Below, one piece after another: positions 1 to 11,500 of a DNA stretch of 64,000 nucleotides. The stretch is from Hoplostethus atlanticus (lineage: Eukaryota > Chordata > Actinopteri > Trachichthyiformes > Trachichthyidae). Made by a program: the position numbers and the translations under genes. Under the pieces are notes generated by a model. The model ran no database searches. It was given only the letters and a program-made list of their open reading frames with translations, and was not told where the DNA came from. The stretch's first letter is position 1; each line of letters begins with the position of its first letter. The stretch is taken from contig JAXDDX010000010.1 of NCBI GenBank assembly GCA_034670405.1, forward strand, positions 7,041,501 to 7,105,500, read 5' to 3'.

Positions 1-811
1 GATTGCGCACTGGAGGGAGTGCTCTTCTCAACAAGATTGGAAAAGCTGATTTAGAATTGGAGATGGATGTCTTCTCCTGCATACAATAGCAGCTCAGTCG
101 GAAGATATTAGAGGCACCGCGTTAACCGGAGAAAGGCATGGCCGCTGTAGCTTTGATTATATTTCCTGAAGATATAATAACTCAACAATGTATTCCTTGT
201 TCTTATGCGGTAGGTCATTATTTCCCCTCTCTCTCCAGCTCCAGTCTGCTCTCTGCTCAGTTAGAAGCAGAGTTCAGATGTAAAGATGAATCACATATCT
301 TAAGTTTTCAAAGTGCTGGATTTCAACATCAGACAGACAGGTTTTCAGATAGATTAAAGGAGATAAAAGTCAGTCCCTTCTCAGGAAGCTGAGGTATAAT
401 TTTCATAAGATAGCTTTGAGTAGATACACAATGCAAAAGGGTAATCTTGAGATCTATTTTCTTCCTCTCCACTTTTATGTGTGTGAGAGGAGGCCAATTT
501 TAGAATGATGGAACAAAGATCATTTTAGGAATTGGACCATGGAGGAAGTACATCACACTGTATGGCACATGCAAGTGCACGCATGCACGCAAACGCGCAC
601 GTACGCACACACTCAGACATGTGTCCGTGCACCTGCACAGGCACGCACACTCACAAAGGTTTAAGATACTAAACACAACAATTTTGCTGCACTACACACA
701 AACCTCTAATTGTACCTGGGTCCGACGCTCTCCCCCCCCCGTGTGTGTGTGTGTGTGTGTGTGTGTACACGTATATGTATGTACATATATGTGTGTGTCT
801 ATGCCTGTCAG
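1..811 (+). other. phkb: phkb intron, 3' part (upstream exons lie outside the window)
   Basis: Non-coding sequence leading into the first visible phkb exon. I see no upstream phkb exon in it: open frames here are short and do not resemble the family. It contains a GT run at 741-766, followed by an alternating purine-pyrimidine stretch that continues almost to the splice acceptor (AG at 810-811). The usual long pyrimidine tract is therefore partly replaced by GT repeat. Confidence 0.7.
741..766. repeat. (GT)13 microsatellite beside a splice acceptor
   Basis: Pure GT dinucleotide run preceded by nine C. It lies about 45 bases upstream of the acceptor of the first visible phkb exon. Confidence 0.95.
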
Positions 812-1017
812 GTGACCCTGGGTATATTCGGGCATGAGGAGGAGGTGATCTCAAACCCCCTGTCACCGGGGGTGATCAAGGGCATCATCTACAGCAAGTG
901 CTCCCCTAGCGGTGGGGAGCGAGAGGCGGTTCTCCAGCAGGAGCTGGTCATCCACATCGGCTGGATCATCTCCAACAACCCGGAGCTGTTCAGCGGCATG
1001 CTGAAGATCCGAGTCGG
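812..1017 (+). CDS. phkb: phkb coding exon (sixth from the end)
   Basis: Starts after AG at 810-811 in phase 0 and ends before the donor gtaaga with two bases of a split Gly codon. It encodes 68 full codons, [16 protein letters not shown] through to MLKIRV. The insert [12 protein letters not shown] lies where mammals also have a variable short loop. Confidence 0.93.
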
Positions 1018-4000
1018 GTAAGAGGGAGAGGAGGGGGTGGCTGATGGACAGCAAAGCAGTAGGGTGTCTGCAGGTCCTGGAAAAATGGGTGTGATCACAC
1101 CTACAGTTCGCTTTCTTTGGCCTGAACCATAGCGGAAAATTTGACTTTGTTGTATTTATGTATTTGGTCTGTCCATCCCATTAGAGACTTTGTACCAGTC
1201 CCTGTAATTTTAGGTAAGCACCATAGTTTACCTTCTTGTTCATACCAGCTAAGAACACATGAATGAACAGCTGAATATGAGCATCAGTCCAGACTGCGGT
1301 TTGCCCTCGCTTCATGTTGTTATGCTAGGCCAAGCATGAGGAACTGCTGGCTATCAGATGTCAACATCCATCTCCTTATACCCATAAAACCTTGTGTTTG
1401 GGGTGGTTTTTCTGTGGTTGACTCAGATTCCATTTTCACTCCCCACGGACTGCACTGTAATTCACTTGGAAGAGGGCAGAGACCCATGTTTTCAGGCATT
1501 CTTGGTGCAGTTATTTGAGTCCAAATGGCATTGCTCTCACATGCTTCAAGCCAACCTGAACTAAAGGAGTAAATGCTCCAGAGCTGATTGAATCGCTCCA
1601 AACATGCTTTGTGTGAAGATGCCCTTAAAACATCTACACACAATGCCTAAAAAGGTCTTGAATACAGTTATATGCTGTGCTGTGAGAAGTCAGTGCAGTC
1701 ACGCAGCCTGATAAGTCTGCCGTTTTTCAACTTCATTCCAACGGGCATTAAAAAGGTCTTAAAAACACTTCAATTTAACCTGATGAAACTTGCAGACACC
1801 CTGAAGCAATACCATGAAACAGTTTTGTCTTGTACAAATCAAGTGATAAAGGTTTGTATCAGCTCTAGATGGTGCAGTGTCACGTTTGCTGACAGCATGT
1901 GTACTGTGCGTCTTCAGGTGGATTGTTCAGGCCATGAAACATGAGCTGAAGATCAGAGCAGGAGACATGCCGCCCCAGGACATCTACCAGCTGTCCCCCA
2001 GTGACGTCAAACAGCTGCTGCTGGACGTCCTGCAGCCACAGCACACTGGCAGGTACTCTAGCAACACACACACTCACACACTATCAAGTATATGATGCAC
2101 ACTTTGACATCCTCTCAACGGGTAAATCTCTGTTATCCCTATTTATTTACTTATTGGATTTATTATTAACAATTTATGTATTTTCAATGCTTTAGTTTAT
2201 TGTACTCGTTTTGTTTTATTATCTTTCATTATCTGTTTTACGGACTCTGTTATCTTCCTGTCTATATCTTATTTCGTACTGCTGCAATGACCCAATTTCC
2301 CCACAGGGAGTTAGTAAAGTTTTCCTCTGATCTAATCTAATGTAATACACACTGACACATTAAACAAAGAAACTTTGAGATTTCCCTCTGGGTCACACTC
2401 GACCCCCCGCCCCCTCTCTTTAAGACTCTATTCAATGTTATTGCCCTCCACTTCCTCCCAGGTCTTGGCTGAACAGGCGTCAGATCGACGGCTCTCTGAA
2501 CAGGACCCCTCTGGGTTTCTACGATCGCGTCTGGCAGATCCTGGAGAGGACCCCCGGTGGTATTATGGTGGCTGGGACTCACCTCCCACAGGTACCGGCT
2601 CCACTGACACTACTGTCGTATAGCCAGTCTACCCAGCGCCGCTTGGCACCGTGCATGGTGTGTGACTGTGCTAGTAGCTGGGGGTTACAGCAACCGGTGT
2701 AACACGTATTCATTTCAAAGCAGTCACGTATATGCCAAGTGTGTCATTTCTTTACTTAGATGTCACCTCATTCACGTTCCCTGTTATTTAGTGAGCTAAT
2801 AAGTAAAAAGTTGTATTATGTGAAAAATGTACATTTAACTATAAATCTTCACATCATAGCTGCAAATGTCACACAACTCCCATCATCTTCAGTATTAGTT
2901 TGTATAGATAGCAGTGATGTATGCCGATACAAGACCACACATATTCTGGAATGTTATAATAAAGCACATAGTTTCATAAGCAGTACTTCTATATATGTAA
3001 TAAACTATGAGTATGTTTGCTAATGGTTCATGAACTAGCAAGCCAGGTAGTCTAACACCGTATTCTCCATGGAGGAGATGAAGGCTCTCCAGGGGATGAT
3101 AGGTAGATACTTTATTGATCCCCGCTCTCTTGTATATCACTGATGTCAGGTGAAAGCCTCAATTTTGGTGATTGTTTTGGTGTTTTTACTCCAATTGAAG
3201 GATGGGTGCTGTCCTGTGTGAATCTTATGACTCATGGGTGGGGTGGTTTAGCGCCTTAGGAAAATCTGTGAACAGGGACGGGGTTGGAAATTGTTCTGAT
3301 TTTTGTTTTTTTTTTGTTTTTTTCCTAGCAACCTACCCTGTCTGACATGACCATGTATGAGATGAACTTCTCCCTGCTGGTGGAGGACACGCTCAAGAAC
3401 ATTGCATTGCCCGAGTACAGACAAATCCTAGTGGAGGTAAAAGCATCTCTTCTCCGGTTACCTGTAAGGGTTAGAAATGATTTTACTGATCACTTGGGTT
3501 GGGTCTGGCCCCAAGCTATATTGCAGACCTTCACCATATGACATATGTCTTTACCCTCTATTCTTAGCCAATGATGCCTTCATGTTTTCATTTATTTTAT
3601 GAATTTTATGTTTTTGCAATTATTTGACAGCTAAAGCGCTTTGCTATGAAAACCATCTTCTCTGTACTTTTTTTTGTTGTTCTTCTTCTTCTTATCATTA
3701 TTGTTGTTATTATTCTGATTATTAGTGTCTGACAGCCTTGTCCCCTCTCTCCTACGAGAGTAGCTGCTGATGGTGGTGTCCATAGTGCTGGAGAGAAACC
3801 CGGAGCTGGAGTTCAGCGAGAAGGTGGATCTGGATGGTCTGGTGAAGGAAACCTTCAGCGACTTCCAGAGGGATGGCAGTCGCTCTCAAGGTGTAGAGAA
3901 ACAGGTATGGAGGTGTCACCTGGGCCCACATGTTAACTTGATTTTGGCTTGAGAGTGTCTGTTATTTTTCTATAATGAATGAATAACGAACCTGCAGCTA

Positions 4001-4292
4001 AAACCATCTCATCGCCTTTTTTTAAATGAATGTGCTACCAAGCTTTGAGACTCCAGCTCAGCCATACGCTAACAATTTAACTGGATGGTTAGTGCAGGTA
4101 AATGGTCATCTCTGAGGTGTTTCTTTACCTGTCCACCCTCTGTGTTTCACTCAGGATGACATGGAGGCATTCTACAACACTCCACCGGTGGGGCAGAGAG
4201 GCACCTCCAGCTACCTGACCAAGGCCGTCATGATCCAGTTGCTGCAAGGGGATGTGAAGCCCTGCAAGGACGACCCGTGCTCTGTTAGCTAG
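812..4292 (+). CDS. phkb: Phosphorylase b kinase regulatory subunit beta, last six coding exons
   Basis: Six exons (812-1017, 1918-2052, 2462-2591, 3329-3436, 3764-3904, 4155-4292) join in frame into 285 residues ending at TAG. The family protein is about 1,090 residues, so roughly the last quarter is present. The beta subunit is a regulatory and scaffolding part of the cytosolic (alpha beta gamma delta)4 phosphorylase kinase, which activates glycogen phosphorylase in response to calcium and PKA. Recognition rests on long blocks typical of the beta rather than the alpha subunit: [77 protein letters not shown] and FYNTPP followed by SYLTKAVM. No frameshift or premature stop was seen, all introns are GT-AG, and phases agree at each junction. 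The alternative, phka, lacks these blocks and ends with a different, prenylated tail. Confidence 0.95.
1018..1917 (+). other. phkb: phkb intron with a degraded dispersed repeat
   Basis: GT-AG intron of 900 bases without exons. About 1645-1803 carries two similar stretches (AAAAAGGTCTT followed by A/G-rich sequence) and ends in a block resembling a common fish interspersed repeat (GATGAAACTTGCAGACACCC). The repeat class is uncertain. Confidence 0.5.
1918..2052 (+). CDS. phkb: phkb coding exon (fifth from the end)
   Basis: Acceptor tcttcag, donor gtactc. The first base completes the Gly codon from the previous exon, then [16 protein letters not shown] and [18 protein letters not shown] follow. 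It ends with AG of a split Arg codon. The LSPS(D/E)VKQLLLD(V/I)LQP block is characteristic of the beta subunit C-terminal region. Confidence 0.93.
2110..2345 (+). mobile_element. Non-LTR retrotransposon 3' tail fragment
   Basis: AT-rich sequence ending with the block TGACCCAATTTCCCCACAGG, then AGTaaAGTTTTC and a short CTAAT repeat. The same tail recurs at 17640-17865 and 32075-32165 on this strand, at 12905-12955 in shorter form, and at 12302-12365 inverted. This form (AATTTCCCC...GGGATyAATAAAGTTT plus simple repeat) is a common fish LINE/SINE tail. The exact clade cannot be settled here. Confidence 0.55.
2462..2591 (+). CDS. phkb: phkb coding exon (fourth from the end)
   Basis: Acceptor cctcccag, donor gtaccg. 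The first base completes Arg, then [20 protein letters not shown] and [20 protein letters not shown] follow, ending LPQ in phase 0. The match to the vertebrate beta subunit is nearly continuous. Confidence 0.94.
2592..3328 (+). other. phkb: phkb intron
   Basis: GT-AG intron without exons. At 3098-3126 there is a short minus-strand fragment of a retrotransposon tail (TACTTTATTGATCCCCG). The acceptor is preceded by a long T-rich tract. Confidence 0.7.
3329..3436 (+). CDS. phkb: phkb coding exon (third from the end)
   Basis: Thirty-six whole codons, phase 0 at both ends: [20 protein letters not shown], then [16 protein letters not shown]. Acceptor ttttcctag, donor gtaaaa. Confidence 0.94.
3437..3763 (+). 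other. phkb: phkb intron
   Basis: GT-AG intron, T-rich. I see no repeat or exon in it. Confidence 0.7.
3764..3904 (+). CDS. phkb: phkb coding exon (second from the end)
   Basis: Forty-seven whole codons: [17 protein letters not shown], then [20 protein letters not shown] and [10 protein letters not shown]. The donor is gtatgg. The acceptor tacgagagtag has a weak pyrimidine tract, but it is fixed by the conserved VE|LLMVV junction. Confidence 0.92.
3905..4154 (+). other. phkb: phkb last intron
   Basis: Short GT-AG intron of 250 bases. No feature seen. Confidence 0.75.
4155..4292 (+). CDS. phkb: phkb terminal coding exon
   Basis: Forty-five codons plus [39 protein letters not shown], then CKDDPCSVS. 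The family's C-terminus has the same ending pattern (DDPC plus three residues), so the stop looks authentic. There is no CAAX box, as expected for beta. Confidence 0.94.
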   Translation, partial: DDMEAFYNTPPVGQRGTSSYLTKAVMIQLLQGDVKPCKDDPCSVS

Positions 4293-4541
4293 ATGTGAGA
4301 CATGTTGACCTCCCAACAAGTCACCTGTCAACCCCTAACCCCGCCCTGCTGTGATCAAATCAAATGAACCTGTACCTCTCCAGTCCCCTTCCTGCAGGAC
4401 AATCCTCCTCCCTTTCCCATTAGCAGCAATAACCTGATATTCACCCTCTGTAAACTTCACCAGCATTTTCTCTACCTGTTACATAGCAGATGCAGATACT
4501 ATTCATAGTGCATTAGTCAATACATGGCCATGTCAGGAGAG

Positions 4542-4738
4542 CAGGGGTTCTCAGATTGATGTGTTGGACATGTGTAACATATCACCAGAAACAGGAAGCG
4601 TTGAATGTTTTTATTCTGTTTTTATTTAATTTCAACAGTTGAATACAATCCTTCACCATTTCTTTTTGAGGATCTTCAGCCAAACTCTCCTTGTGTTTCT
4701 TAGTATAGCAGTATAACATAACAGTTTGAGAATCATTG
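4542..4738. mobile_element. Candidate hAT-like MITE in the phkb 3' UTR
   Basis: About 197 bases bounded by imperfect inverted ends: CAGGGGTTCTCAGATTG on the left and CAGTTTGAGAATCATTG on the right, whose reverse complement is CAATGATTCTCAAACTG. Flanks resemble a decayed 8-base duplication (caggagag / catgaggt). There is no coding capacity. hAT elements typically begin CA(G/A)NG and duplicate 8 bases. Confidence 0.45.
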
Positions 4739-5176
4739 CATGAGGTAATATTACATTTGGGTTTTTATATTTTATTATATAGTATTATATAATTGCCCGT
4801 ATGCATTCGTTGTGCTGTGTTGAGTTTCTCTCAGAGGACGTCTTTGCATGGAGAGCCCACAGCATGACAATAGGTGGTGGTCGTTGTGACATTATGTCGT
4901 TGTTTCTCTGATCCGAGGTCTGCTGAATGTTAAGACGCGAACTAAAGAGTGTCTTTTCATAATGCATGACGATGACTTCTGCTGTGTTTTGGTGAATGTG
5001 AATCCTAAGCCTGAAACGATGAAAGACCTACTTGGGTCTTATTTGAAAGTGCTCGTCTTAGTGTGCCTACCTGAATATCGTCACTGTGATGAATCTGCCG
5101 AACCTTGTCATCGCGGCGTGTGTTGTTTCCCCTTGTCATCCACAACAAGTATTTTTAACTCACTGTGGTTTCAAAG

Positions 5177-5182
5177 AATAAA
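5177..5182 (+). promoter_or_regulatory. phkb: Polyadenylation signal AATAAA (phkb, likely main)
   Basis: Canonical hexamer 885 bases after the stop codon, followed within 40 bases by TG/T-rich sequence. Confidence 0.5.
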
Positions 5183-5329
5183 GTTACTGTGGAAACTGCA
5201 AACGTTCCCCTCTCTGTCCCTTTATTATCAGAGTTATAATTGGTGTACCTCGCTGAGCGTGAACCTGCAATTAAATGTGGTGTAACACACACACACACAC
5301 ATGCACTCTTACTCTACAGGCATATGGAA

Positions 5330-5335
5330 AATAAA
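5330..5335 (+). promoter_or_regulatory. phkb: Polyadenylation signal AATAAA (phkb, alternative)
   Basis: Second canonical hexamer downstream, just after a CA microsatellite. It may mark a longer transcript end or be fortuitous. Confidence 0.35.
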
Positions 5336-5538
5336 GCTATATGATTACAGCACACGAAGCCAGTGGCTCGTTCCTCGGCTTGAGCTGGAATTGATGTGTC
5401 ATGTTTGTTTTTTCGAGCGTGTCTGCTGCAGCCCTGAGGGGTGTGTTCGGCATTGGATCTGATCCCACCAGTTACACCCACTTATGTCGCCCAAACCCCT
5501 TATCAATCTGCATCGCGCAGCAGAGGCTGTGTATTGCT

Positions 5539-5675
5539 GAGAGAGAGAGAGAGAGAGAGAGAGACACAGAGAGAGAGACAGAGATGGGTGAAAGAGACAA
5601 AGAGAGATGGGTGAGAGCGAGAAAGAGTGGTGAGAGAGAGAAAGAGAGGTGGGTGGGTGAGAGCCAGAGGAGAAG
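5539..5675. repeat. GA-rich purine tract
   Basis: Pure GA at 5539-5564, then degenerate GAGA/GACA sequence on one strand. It gives rise to spurious Arg/Glu and Ser/Leu open frames. Confidence 0.9.
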
Positions 5676-5965
5676 ATAAATGAGCTCTGCCTCACACTCA
5701 ATATATTCAAATCAACTCCCAACATGCTCTCCTGCTGAGAGGAGATCTGGCTCGTCTCCTCCAATGAAGATCTGGTTCACCAAGATTAATTCTCGGAGTG
5801 AAAATGAATTTCTCAGCTCTGCTCTTCTCTGAATAGGGTGTTTGTTTTTGTTTTGTTGCCACTTAGCTCTCCTCACACAAAACACAAGGTTGTACAATTG
5901 TGCACTGTGAATGTGAGAAAAACCATCAGTCCATACTGAATGTTCCATTAACACATCTCCCCTCA

Positions 5966-6247
5966 CAGTGGGGTCCCCCGGGGGCCCCAGGGGGTCCTTA
6001 GCAAAATGAGGAATAACTTCACTGTTATTTGACCGATGAGAGAACCTATAAGAATTATTACGATCAGAGGTTTCACTTTGCCCACTGTTTCCTCCCCACC
6101 TACAGTACAGTACCGTTTGGTTTTCACCACTAAATCATATCTAACAACAAAACCAACAGGATGGATTGTCCCTGTGGGGGGTTCTTGTTTAATGTGCTTC
6201 TATTTGGGGGTCCTACTGCAGACGTTCCCATACTGCAGTTTGGGAAT
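5966..6247. mobile_element. hAT-like non-autonomous element, degraded copy
   Basis: Begins CAGTGGGGTCCCCCGGGGGC and ends near CAGTTTGGGAA. It shares internal blocks with the copies at 9160-9360, 29279-30065 and 34663-34915: a TTCACT..TTATTTgACC-like block, TCATATCTAACAACAAA, and a CTATTTGGGGGTCC closing block. There is no coding capacity. Confidence 0.6.
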
Positions 6248-8654
6248 TTATGCCTAAGGAAAGAAATGCACAAACTATCCTCCAGGGGGCAGCACGGTCC
6301 AAGAAATGGAATCAGTATGGTCTGGGTTTTATAATGGTATTTCTGCTTTATTAGATAAATTACAGTGAAGAGTGACGGGGAGGATACAAGTGAGGGGAAG
6401 GAACTGATACAGATTACATCCCATGACCTCTAAAATGTAATTGTCATTGTTATGTGTATCACTCACTCAGCCACCACATTCCCCAGGGTGCAATTTATAT
6501 ATATGTGTGTGTGTGTGTGTATATTTATTTTTTTCTGCTATTTCTCTTTTCAAATGGGCGATGAGATCTGTTATTGGTAATGAATAAAAACATGACTAGT
6601 GGTTGCAGCCACATTCCAAGTATCTCTCAGATATTGATGAATGGATGAATCCTTGTTAGAAATAAAAGACAACAGATTCTCGCCGTGCTGCCTTCCTGAT
6701 CCAGAGGACATAATCAACACAGTTCCTCTCAGACAACAGGTTTTGTTTCACCTCCATCACATCGCTTTGTTAGTTTCTCACAAAGCGAGAGACAGAGACA
6801 GAGACAGAGAGATAACCCTGCAGAGGAGAGGCGAGAGGTGCTTTGTTTGTTTTGTTTGTTTTGTTTGTTTAAACAGCCTGAATTACATCTACATTTTAGG
6901 CATTTTGCTGATGCTCTTGTACAGACGCCTACTAGTAGTATTAGTCCTATTAGGGCTGTAGCGCCTTTATAATATTCCTGTGACACAGAACGATCATGTG
7001 AAGAGCTTCAAACTTTAAGGATCCCTGAAATATCACCAAAAACAAAACAAATAGGGTTTTTTATAAACACACACAAAAACAATTCCAAAACTCTAGAAAT
7101 ATCTGAATGAAAAATGTGCAAAAGAAAAGTAGTAAGTAAGTTGTGCGTTGTGAAAAGGCTGAGGATTATATAAAAAAAAGGGGAAAATATCTATACATGA
7201 AATATATGTAACAATGAGGGGAACATGACAGTATGAGAAAAGACACTGTGGCGTACATTCAGAAATGTGCTCATATTCCCAGTAATGGGTCTGCAGGGAG
7301 CCGCACATATGGACCGAAGTGTGAGGGGAGAGGGGGGGCGACGCTCAGACGACGTGAGAAGGTGGCGGCCAAGGAAATAGGGAGTAGGGATTGAGGCATT
7401 ATGGTGACGGACAAATGAACTGTGGCTGTGGGACTGTGAAACCTTTCTCTCCATCCATCCCTACCCACCCTCTCTATTTCCTCCTCCCCCTCTCTCTGAC
7501 ACACACACACACACACACAATCACATCACGCGGCATTGCATTCAGCCATTTCTCTGGCAGCATGTTGTCAACACGGAGATAACCATAATCACAGCTGGCG
7601 TACATATAAGGTGTGCCCTGATTGACTGGTGCACACCAGAGAGCCTTCCCATGTCTCCGTCTCTATCACGCCTCCTGCTGTAATGCAGTAGGACGGCCGA
7701 CGTCTCCTCCTGTGGTTGTTATCTGGGGGGGGGGGGGGGGTTGTATGCGAGTGACTGCGGACCTGTAGATAAAAACTCCCGCCTCTTAATAACATGTTTA
7801 TTCTCCGGGGCAGCCAGCCAGGGCAGGTTTTTGTGTCTGATTCTTCATCCATATGTCACAAATACGTTTTCAGTTATCTGAGGAAGGAATTAAAACCGTG
7901 ATAACAACAATTACCAACCCTCTCCTGAGTGAATGAGTCTGAATTACTCTCTAAAAAACCCTTCTATCTCTCTCTTTAGATCTTTTTCTATTTCTTGCCC
8001 AGCACTTTACTCTTACATGATCTTTCTATGGTCACAGGAATATTGACCTTTGACCTCTTTTGCGGTTTGTTGCTTGTGAATGTTGGTGATCCAGCGATTG
8101 GAACTCCAAATGCAGAAAATGTCACTGTAAGTGTAAAAACGACCAAAATGTACGGAGGCCCTGAAGTGACATGTGGCATTGTCAACGATAAAGTGGAGAC
8201 AGAACATCATTGGTCATGTGTAAGCAACACTACTGGAAATGGTTTCTCGTGTGTCACTTCAGGGACTCCGTAAAAATGATTATGCCGTCGTGAGCATTTT
8301 AGAGGACAAGTTCTCCTTTGACTGACGGCGGTGCGTCGCGGGTTTCCGATACAATTAGGCTGTGTTATAACACACTGGGCCTACTGTGGCCCCATCACTC
8401 AGCATCTGTCAGCAACAGAGCCAAGGTGACACACATCTATCAACATCTCACATTAGAGATGGCAGCAAGCCCAGATCAACACACACACACACACACCTTG
8501 ATAGATTAGCCATATTGCCTTTGACCGCGCTAAGGGTTGAACTGCTGCACAACGCAGGGGACAATAAAAGAGACACAGTTAAACACCGATTTAAACATTA
8601 ATCCATCAGATCCATTCAAAACATATATTACAGTACTAAGCTGATTTCATGCAA

Positions 8655-8745
8655 ACACACCACACCTGGAGCCTATCCCAGCATGCACTGGGTGCAAGGC
8701 AGGGAAACACCCTGGACAGGTAGCCAGCCTGTCACAAACACTGGA
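8655..8745. repeat. Dispersed fish repeat fragment
   Basis: Contains GGAGCCTATCCCAGCATGCA followed by ACACCCTGGACAGGTAGCCA. From memory this block occurs widely in teleost genomes inside interspersed repeats. The parent element class is not determined here. Confidence 0.5.
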
Positions 8746-9159
8746 TATTATGTTACCTGATGTTATGGTAACATGGCAGGATAAATAGCAGTAGGGCTGA
8801 TGTAATGGTGCCACTTTACAAGTTCCAGCAGCTTATTGGCGATATCTATCTGCTCAGTAATACACTCTCTACCTCACATGGCTCATCACTTCAGGCTAAA
8901 CTGTCTCAATGTCGTCATAGGGTGTGAGACAATGTGGATGTTAGCGCAGATGCTTCAAGGTGCGAGGCCAACAGTGGGCGTTTGAGTTTCAACATGTGAA
9001 AAGCTTCATTGTTCTACAGGGTATCAGTGGTGATGACGATGCTGATGATGATAAAGGTGTTGATGGTGGTGATGATGATGGCTGCAACGATGACAACAAT
9101 GAAAACAATTATAAATTACCTTCAGGGTGGATAGGCGACTGTCAAACACCGCTCAACTT

Positions 9160-9360
9160 CCAGGACTTCCAGGGGCCCTTGAGTGGTCTCCAGGGGTCCC
9201 CAGCACACAGTATTCCACTCACTAGCACAATAAGCACAATGAGAGAATGTATAAGGATGACTATTTTGTTCATACGTTTATCTAACGACAACAATGCTGT
9301 CAGACGGGGTTCCTCGGGGGTCCGCAGTCTGATCTGTATCTATTTGGGGATCCTTGACTG
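9160..9360. mobile_element. hAT-like non-autonomous element, degraded copy
   Basis: Shares GGGGTCC-rich ends, an internal ATTCCACTCACTAG block with a following AATGAGAGAATGTA-like block, and a closing TATCTATTTGGGGATCCTTG block with the copies at 5966, 29279 and 34663. The outer ends are eroded. Confidence 0.55.
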
Positions 9361-9712
9361 AAATAATAATAGCTTTTATTACACTAGTCTCCAGCACACG
9401 TCAGGAGATCACCCTGTCGCTGTCGGCAAACAAATCTACAGTTTAATTTAGCCGTCCGGCGTTTGAAAGCAATTGCACATGGTTGTAGGAACAGGATATC
9501 GGCGTCTCTCTGGGAGCTCAGAGATAAGCGTATCAGTTTGTCCTCTTTTCACTGTGAAAGAGCTTTATTTGAGACATCTGCTTTGGTTGGCTGATGACTC
9601 AGGACCTCGTGTCTCCTTGGATTAGACTGTTGCTGATCCCAGTACCAAAAAAACACAGGGCACAACCAAGTCGTATTGGTAGGACGATAGCAGTGGGAAT
9701 GACATAATCTCT

Positions 9713-9714
<2 letters not shown>

Positions 9715-9756
<42 letters not shown>
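9715..9756. repeat. (GT)21 microsatellite
   Basis: Pure GT run of 42 bases. Confidence 0.97.
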
Positions 9757-9758
<2 letters not shown>

Positions 9759-11500
9759 CTCTGCGTTTACTGCATGTCTGGGTGTGCACACTTGTATTAC
9801 TTATTGTAATGTATTGTGTGTGTGTTTTCATGCATGTATGCACTTTTGAAAAATAAAATGATAAATTTGGCAAGTAATTTGATCAGATTGATCCACATTA
9901 CTTCATGTCAAAATGCATTCTGTGAAGAAATAATCACAAAACAAGGAATTAAACTTTGAAATAAGAGAAAAATTCCCTTGCGTCTCAAAAGTAGCTACAT
10001 TATCTTGAAAATAAGGCACCATTTTTGAAACCAGCTAAATAATCTGCCAGCGCAGAAAGATAATTTGACTAAAAATGAAATAAGATGGAAAAAGCCAAAA
10101 TCTCTTGCCAAGCTTGTCATTTTTTGCAGTGTGTATGTTTGTCTGCTTGAATGTGAGTGTGTGAGATTAACGACAGGGTGAGCAGATACTTCATCCACAC
10201 ACTCCTGCATGAGAAGGCAGATGTAGGGGTTGGAAACCGAGGGTTAATGCTTTCTGCACATGGACAGAGGAGCTGGGGAAGGAAGAGGAGGAGGACTTAG
10301 AGGAGAAGATGGAGGAGAAGGAGATTGAGGAGGATCAGCTGAGGGGGAAGAGGAGGAAATGGGAGAGGAGGTGGCAGGTGAATAAGAGTAAGATGGTGTG
10401 GGGCAGGGGAAGAGGAGAAAGTGAACGACATCCGTGTCCACCCTCCTGCGGTGATTGGATCCCGGCAGCAGCAGTGGGCCCAGGATGAAGACCCTGGGAA
10501 AGCAGCATGGATGCTCGGGGAAGCACCACAGCCCCTGACCCTGTCAGAGGGAAACCCCTTACAGCGGGGGGTTGACAGGGAAGAAAAAGGAGTCTGGGAC
10601 AGGAGTGAACTCGAGGCAGACAGAAGCCTGGATAGAAACCCGGTCTCCTCTCAGAGTCAGGGAGGATAAGCGTGGGGATCGTTACCACACAACGGAGAAT
10701 TTTACGACGGGAGCCGAGAAGTATAGGAGCCTTGAGACGTGGCGGATGGAAACTAATTCTATAGACTTTTTGTTAATGTTGAAATGCTGTTGAATGAACG
10801 CCACAAAAGATGCCTTAGTGTTCAGAGTTGCTCTTTGTTTGGAGATTACCTAATTTTGGCACACAAGGAACTTATCTCTCTGCACATTCCTCCTAGATTC
10901 AAACACAAAGCCCCACACAGACACACATTTCTTCAGAAGATCAAAGCGGGTCTGTTGTCAGGGATGATGGGCACCGTGTCAGTGCCAGCCACCCTCCAGT
11001 CACCGGCTCACAGCTTGAATTCACCTTCCTGCCAGCAACTGTTGGCTTGTAAGGCGGCCTCTTTACCCCTTCATACCACTAATTAGTTTTTTTTTATTAT
11101 TATTCTGGCAAGTATTAATGAAAGAAAAGTAGAGAAATTGAAAATGACATCACAGATACATCAGTAAGATCAAAGAAATCAAGAAATCAAAAAAAATTCT
11201 ACAACCCAAAATACATTGAAGAATAAATGTGAGCCTACTTTGCTGTCTAGATAGTTTCTTACCTTCCACTGTTCCAGTTTTTCCTGATATCTACTCAGTC
11301 AGGGAAACGGTGTAACTCTCTGGAAAAGATTTGCCTTCTACACCATTAACCTGCTGAAGAAAATGTGCCTACATGCTACATTAGATGTGCTAAGTCAACC
11401 TGCTCATCAGCAGATACTACTCTGTGGGCATTAACAGGGCGGCTCCAATCTCCACTTTTCCAAGGGCAAAATCTCAATTTCATAGTGTAATATGGCAGTG

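Larger units (their letters stand above)
4293..5340 (+). other. phkb: phkb 3' UTR (end approximate)
   Basis: Sequence after the stop has no coding potential and contains AATAAA at 5177-5182 and 5330-5335. The first is followed by a T/G-rich stretch, as expected downstream of a cleavage site. The UTR therefore probably ends near 5.2 kb, with a possible longer form near 5.35 kb. A hAT-like element at 4542-4738 lies inside it. Confidence 0.6.
5341..8650. other. Intergenic sequence, no gene seen
   Basis: Open frames here are short and fall mostly in simple sequence. Contents: a GA-rich tract (5539-5675), a hAT-like relic (5966-6247), GT at about 6505-6520, a GACAGA tract near 6790, a TTTGT tract at about 6840-6870, CA near 7500, a run of about 18 G near 7724-7741 and CA near 8480. 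Confidence 0.6.
8746..11500. other. Intergenic sequence, no gene seen
   Basis: Contents: a GAT-rich acidic-codon tract (about 9030-9095), a hAT-like relic (9160-9360), a GT microsatellite (9715-9756), an AT-rich possible transposon relic (about 9850-10130) and a GGA-rich purine tract (about 10260-10420). The larger open frames at 8960-9361, 10335-10688 and 10421-10669 arise from these simple or repeated sequences and match no family I know. Confidence 0.55.

Noticed and set aside
7995-8273. 92-codon frame with a secreted-protein look
   Set aside because: The frame lacks an ATG start and has no recognised domain, so it is probably chance.
8960-9361. 133-codon frame with an acidic Asp/Asn-rich stretch
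   Set aside because: The acidic part is a GAT simple repeat and the rest is a hAT-like relic.
10244-10688. Overlapping frames on both strands in a GGA-rich tract
   Set aside because: Purine-rich simple sequence keeps several frames open and has no protein signature.
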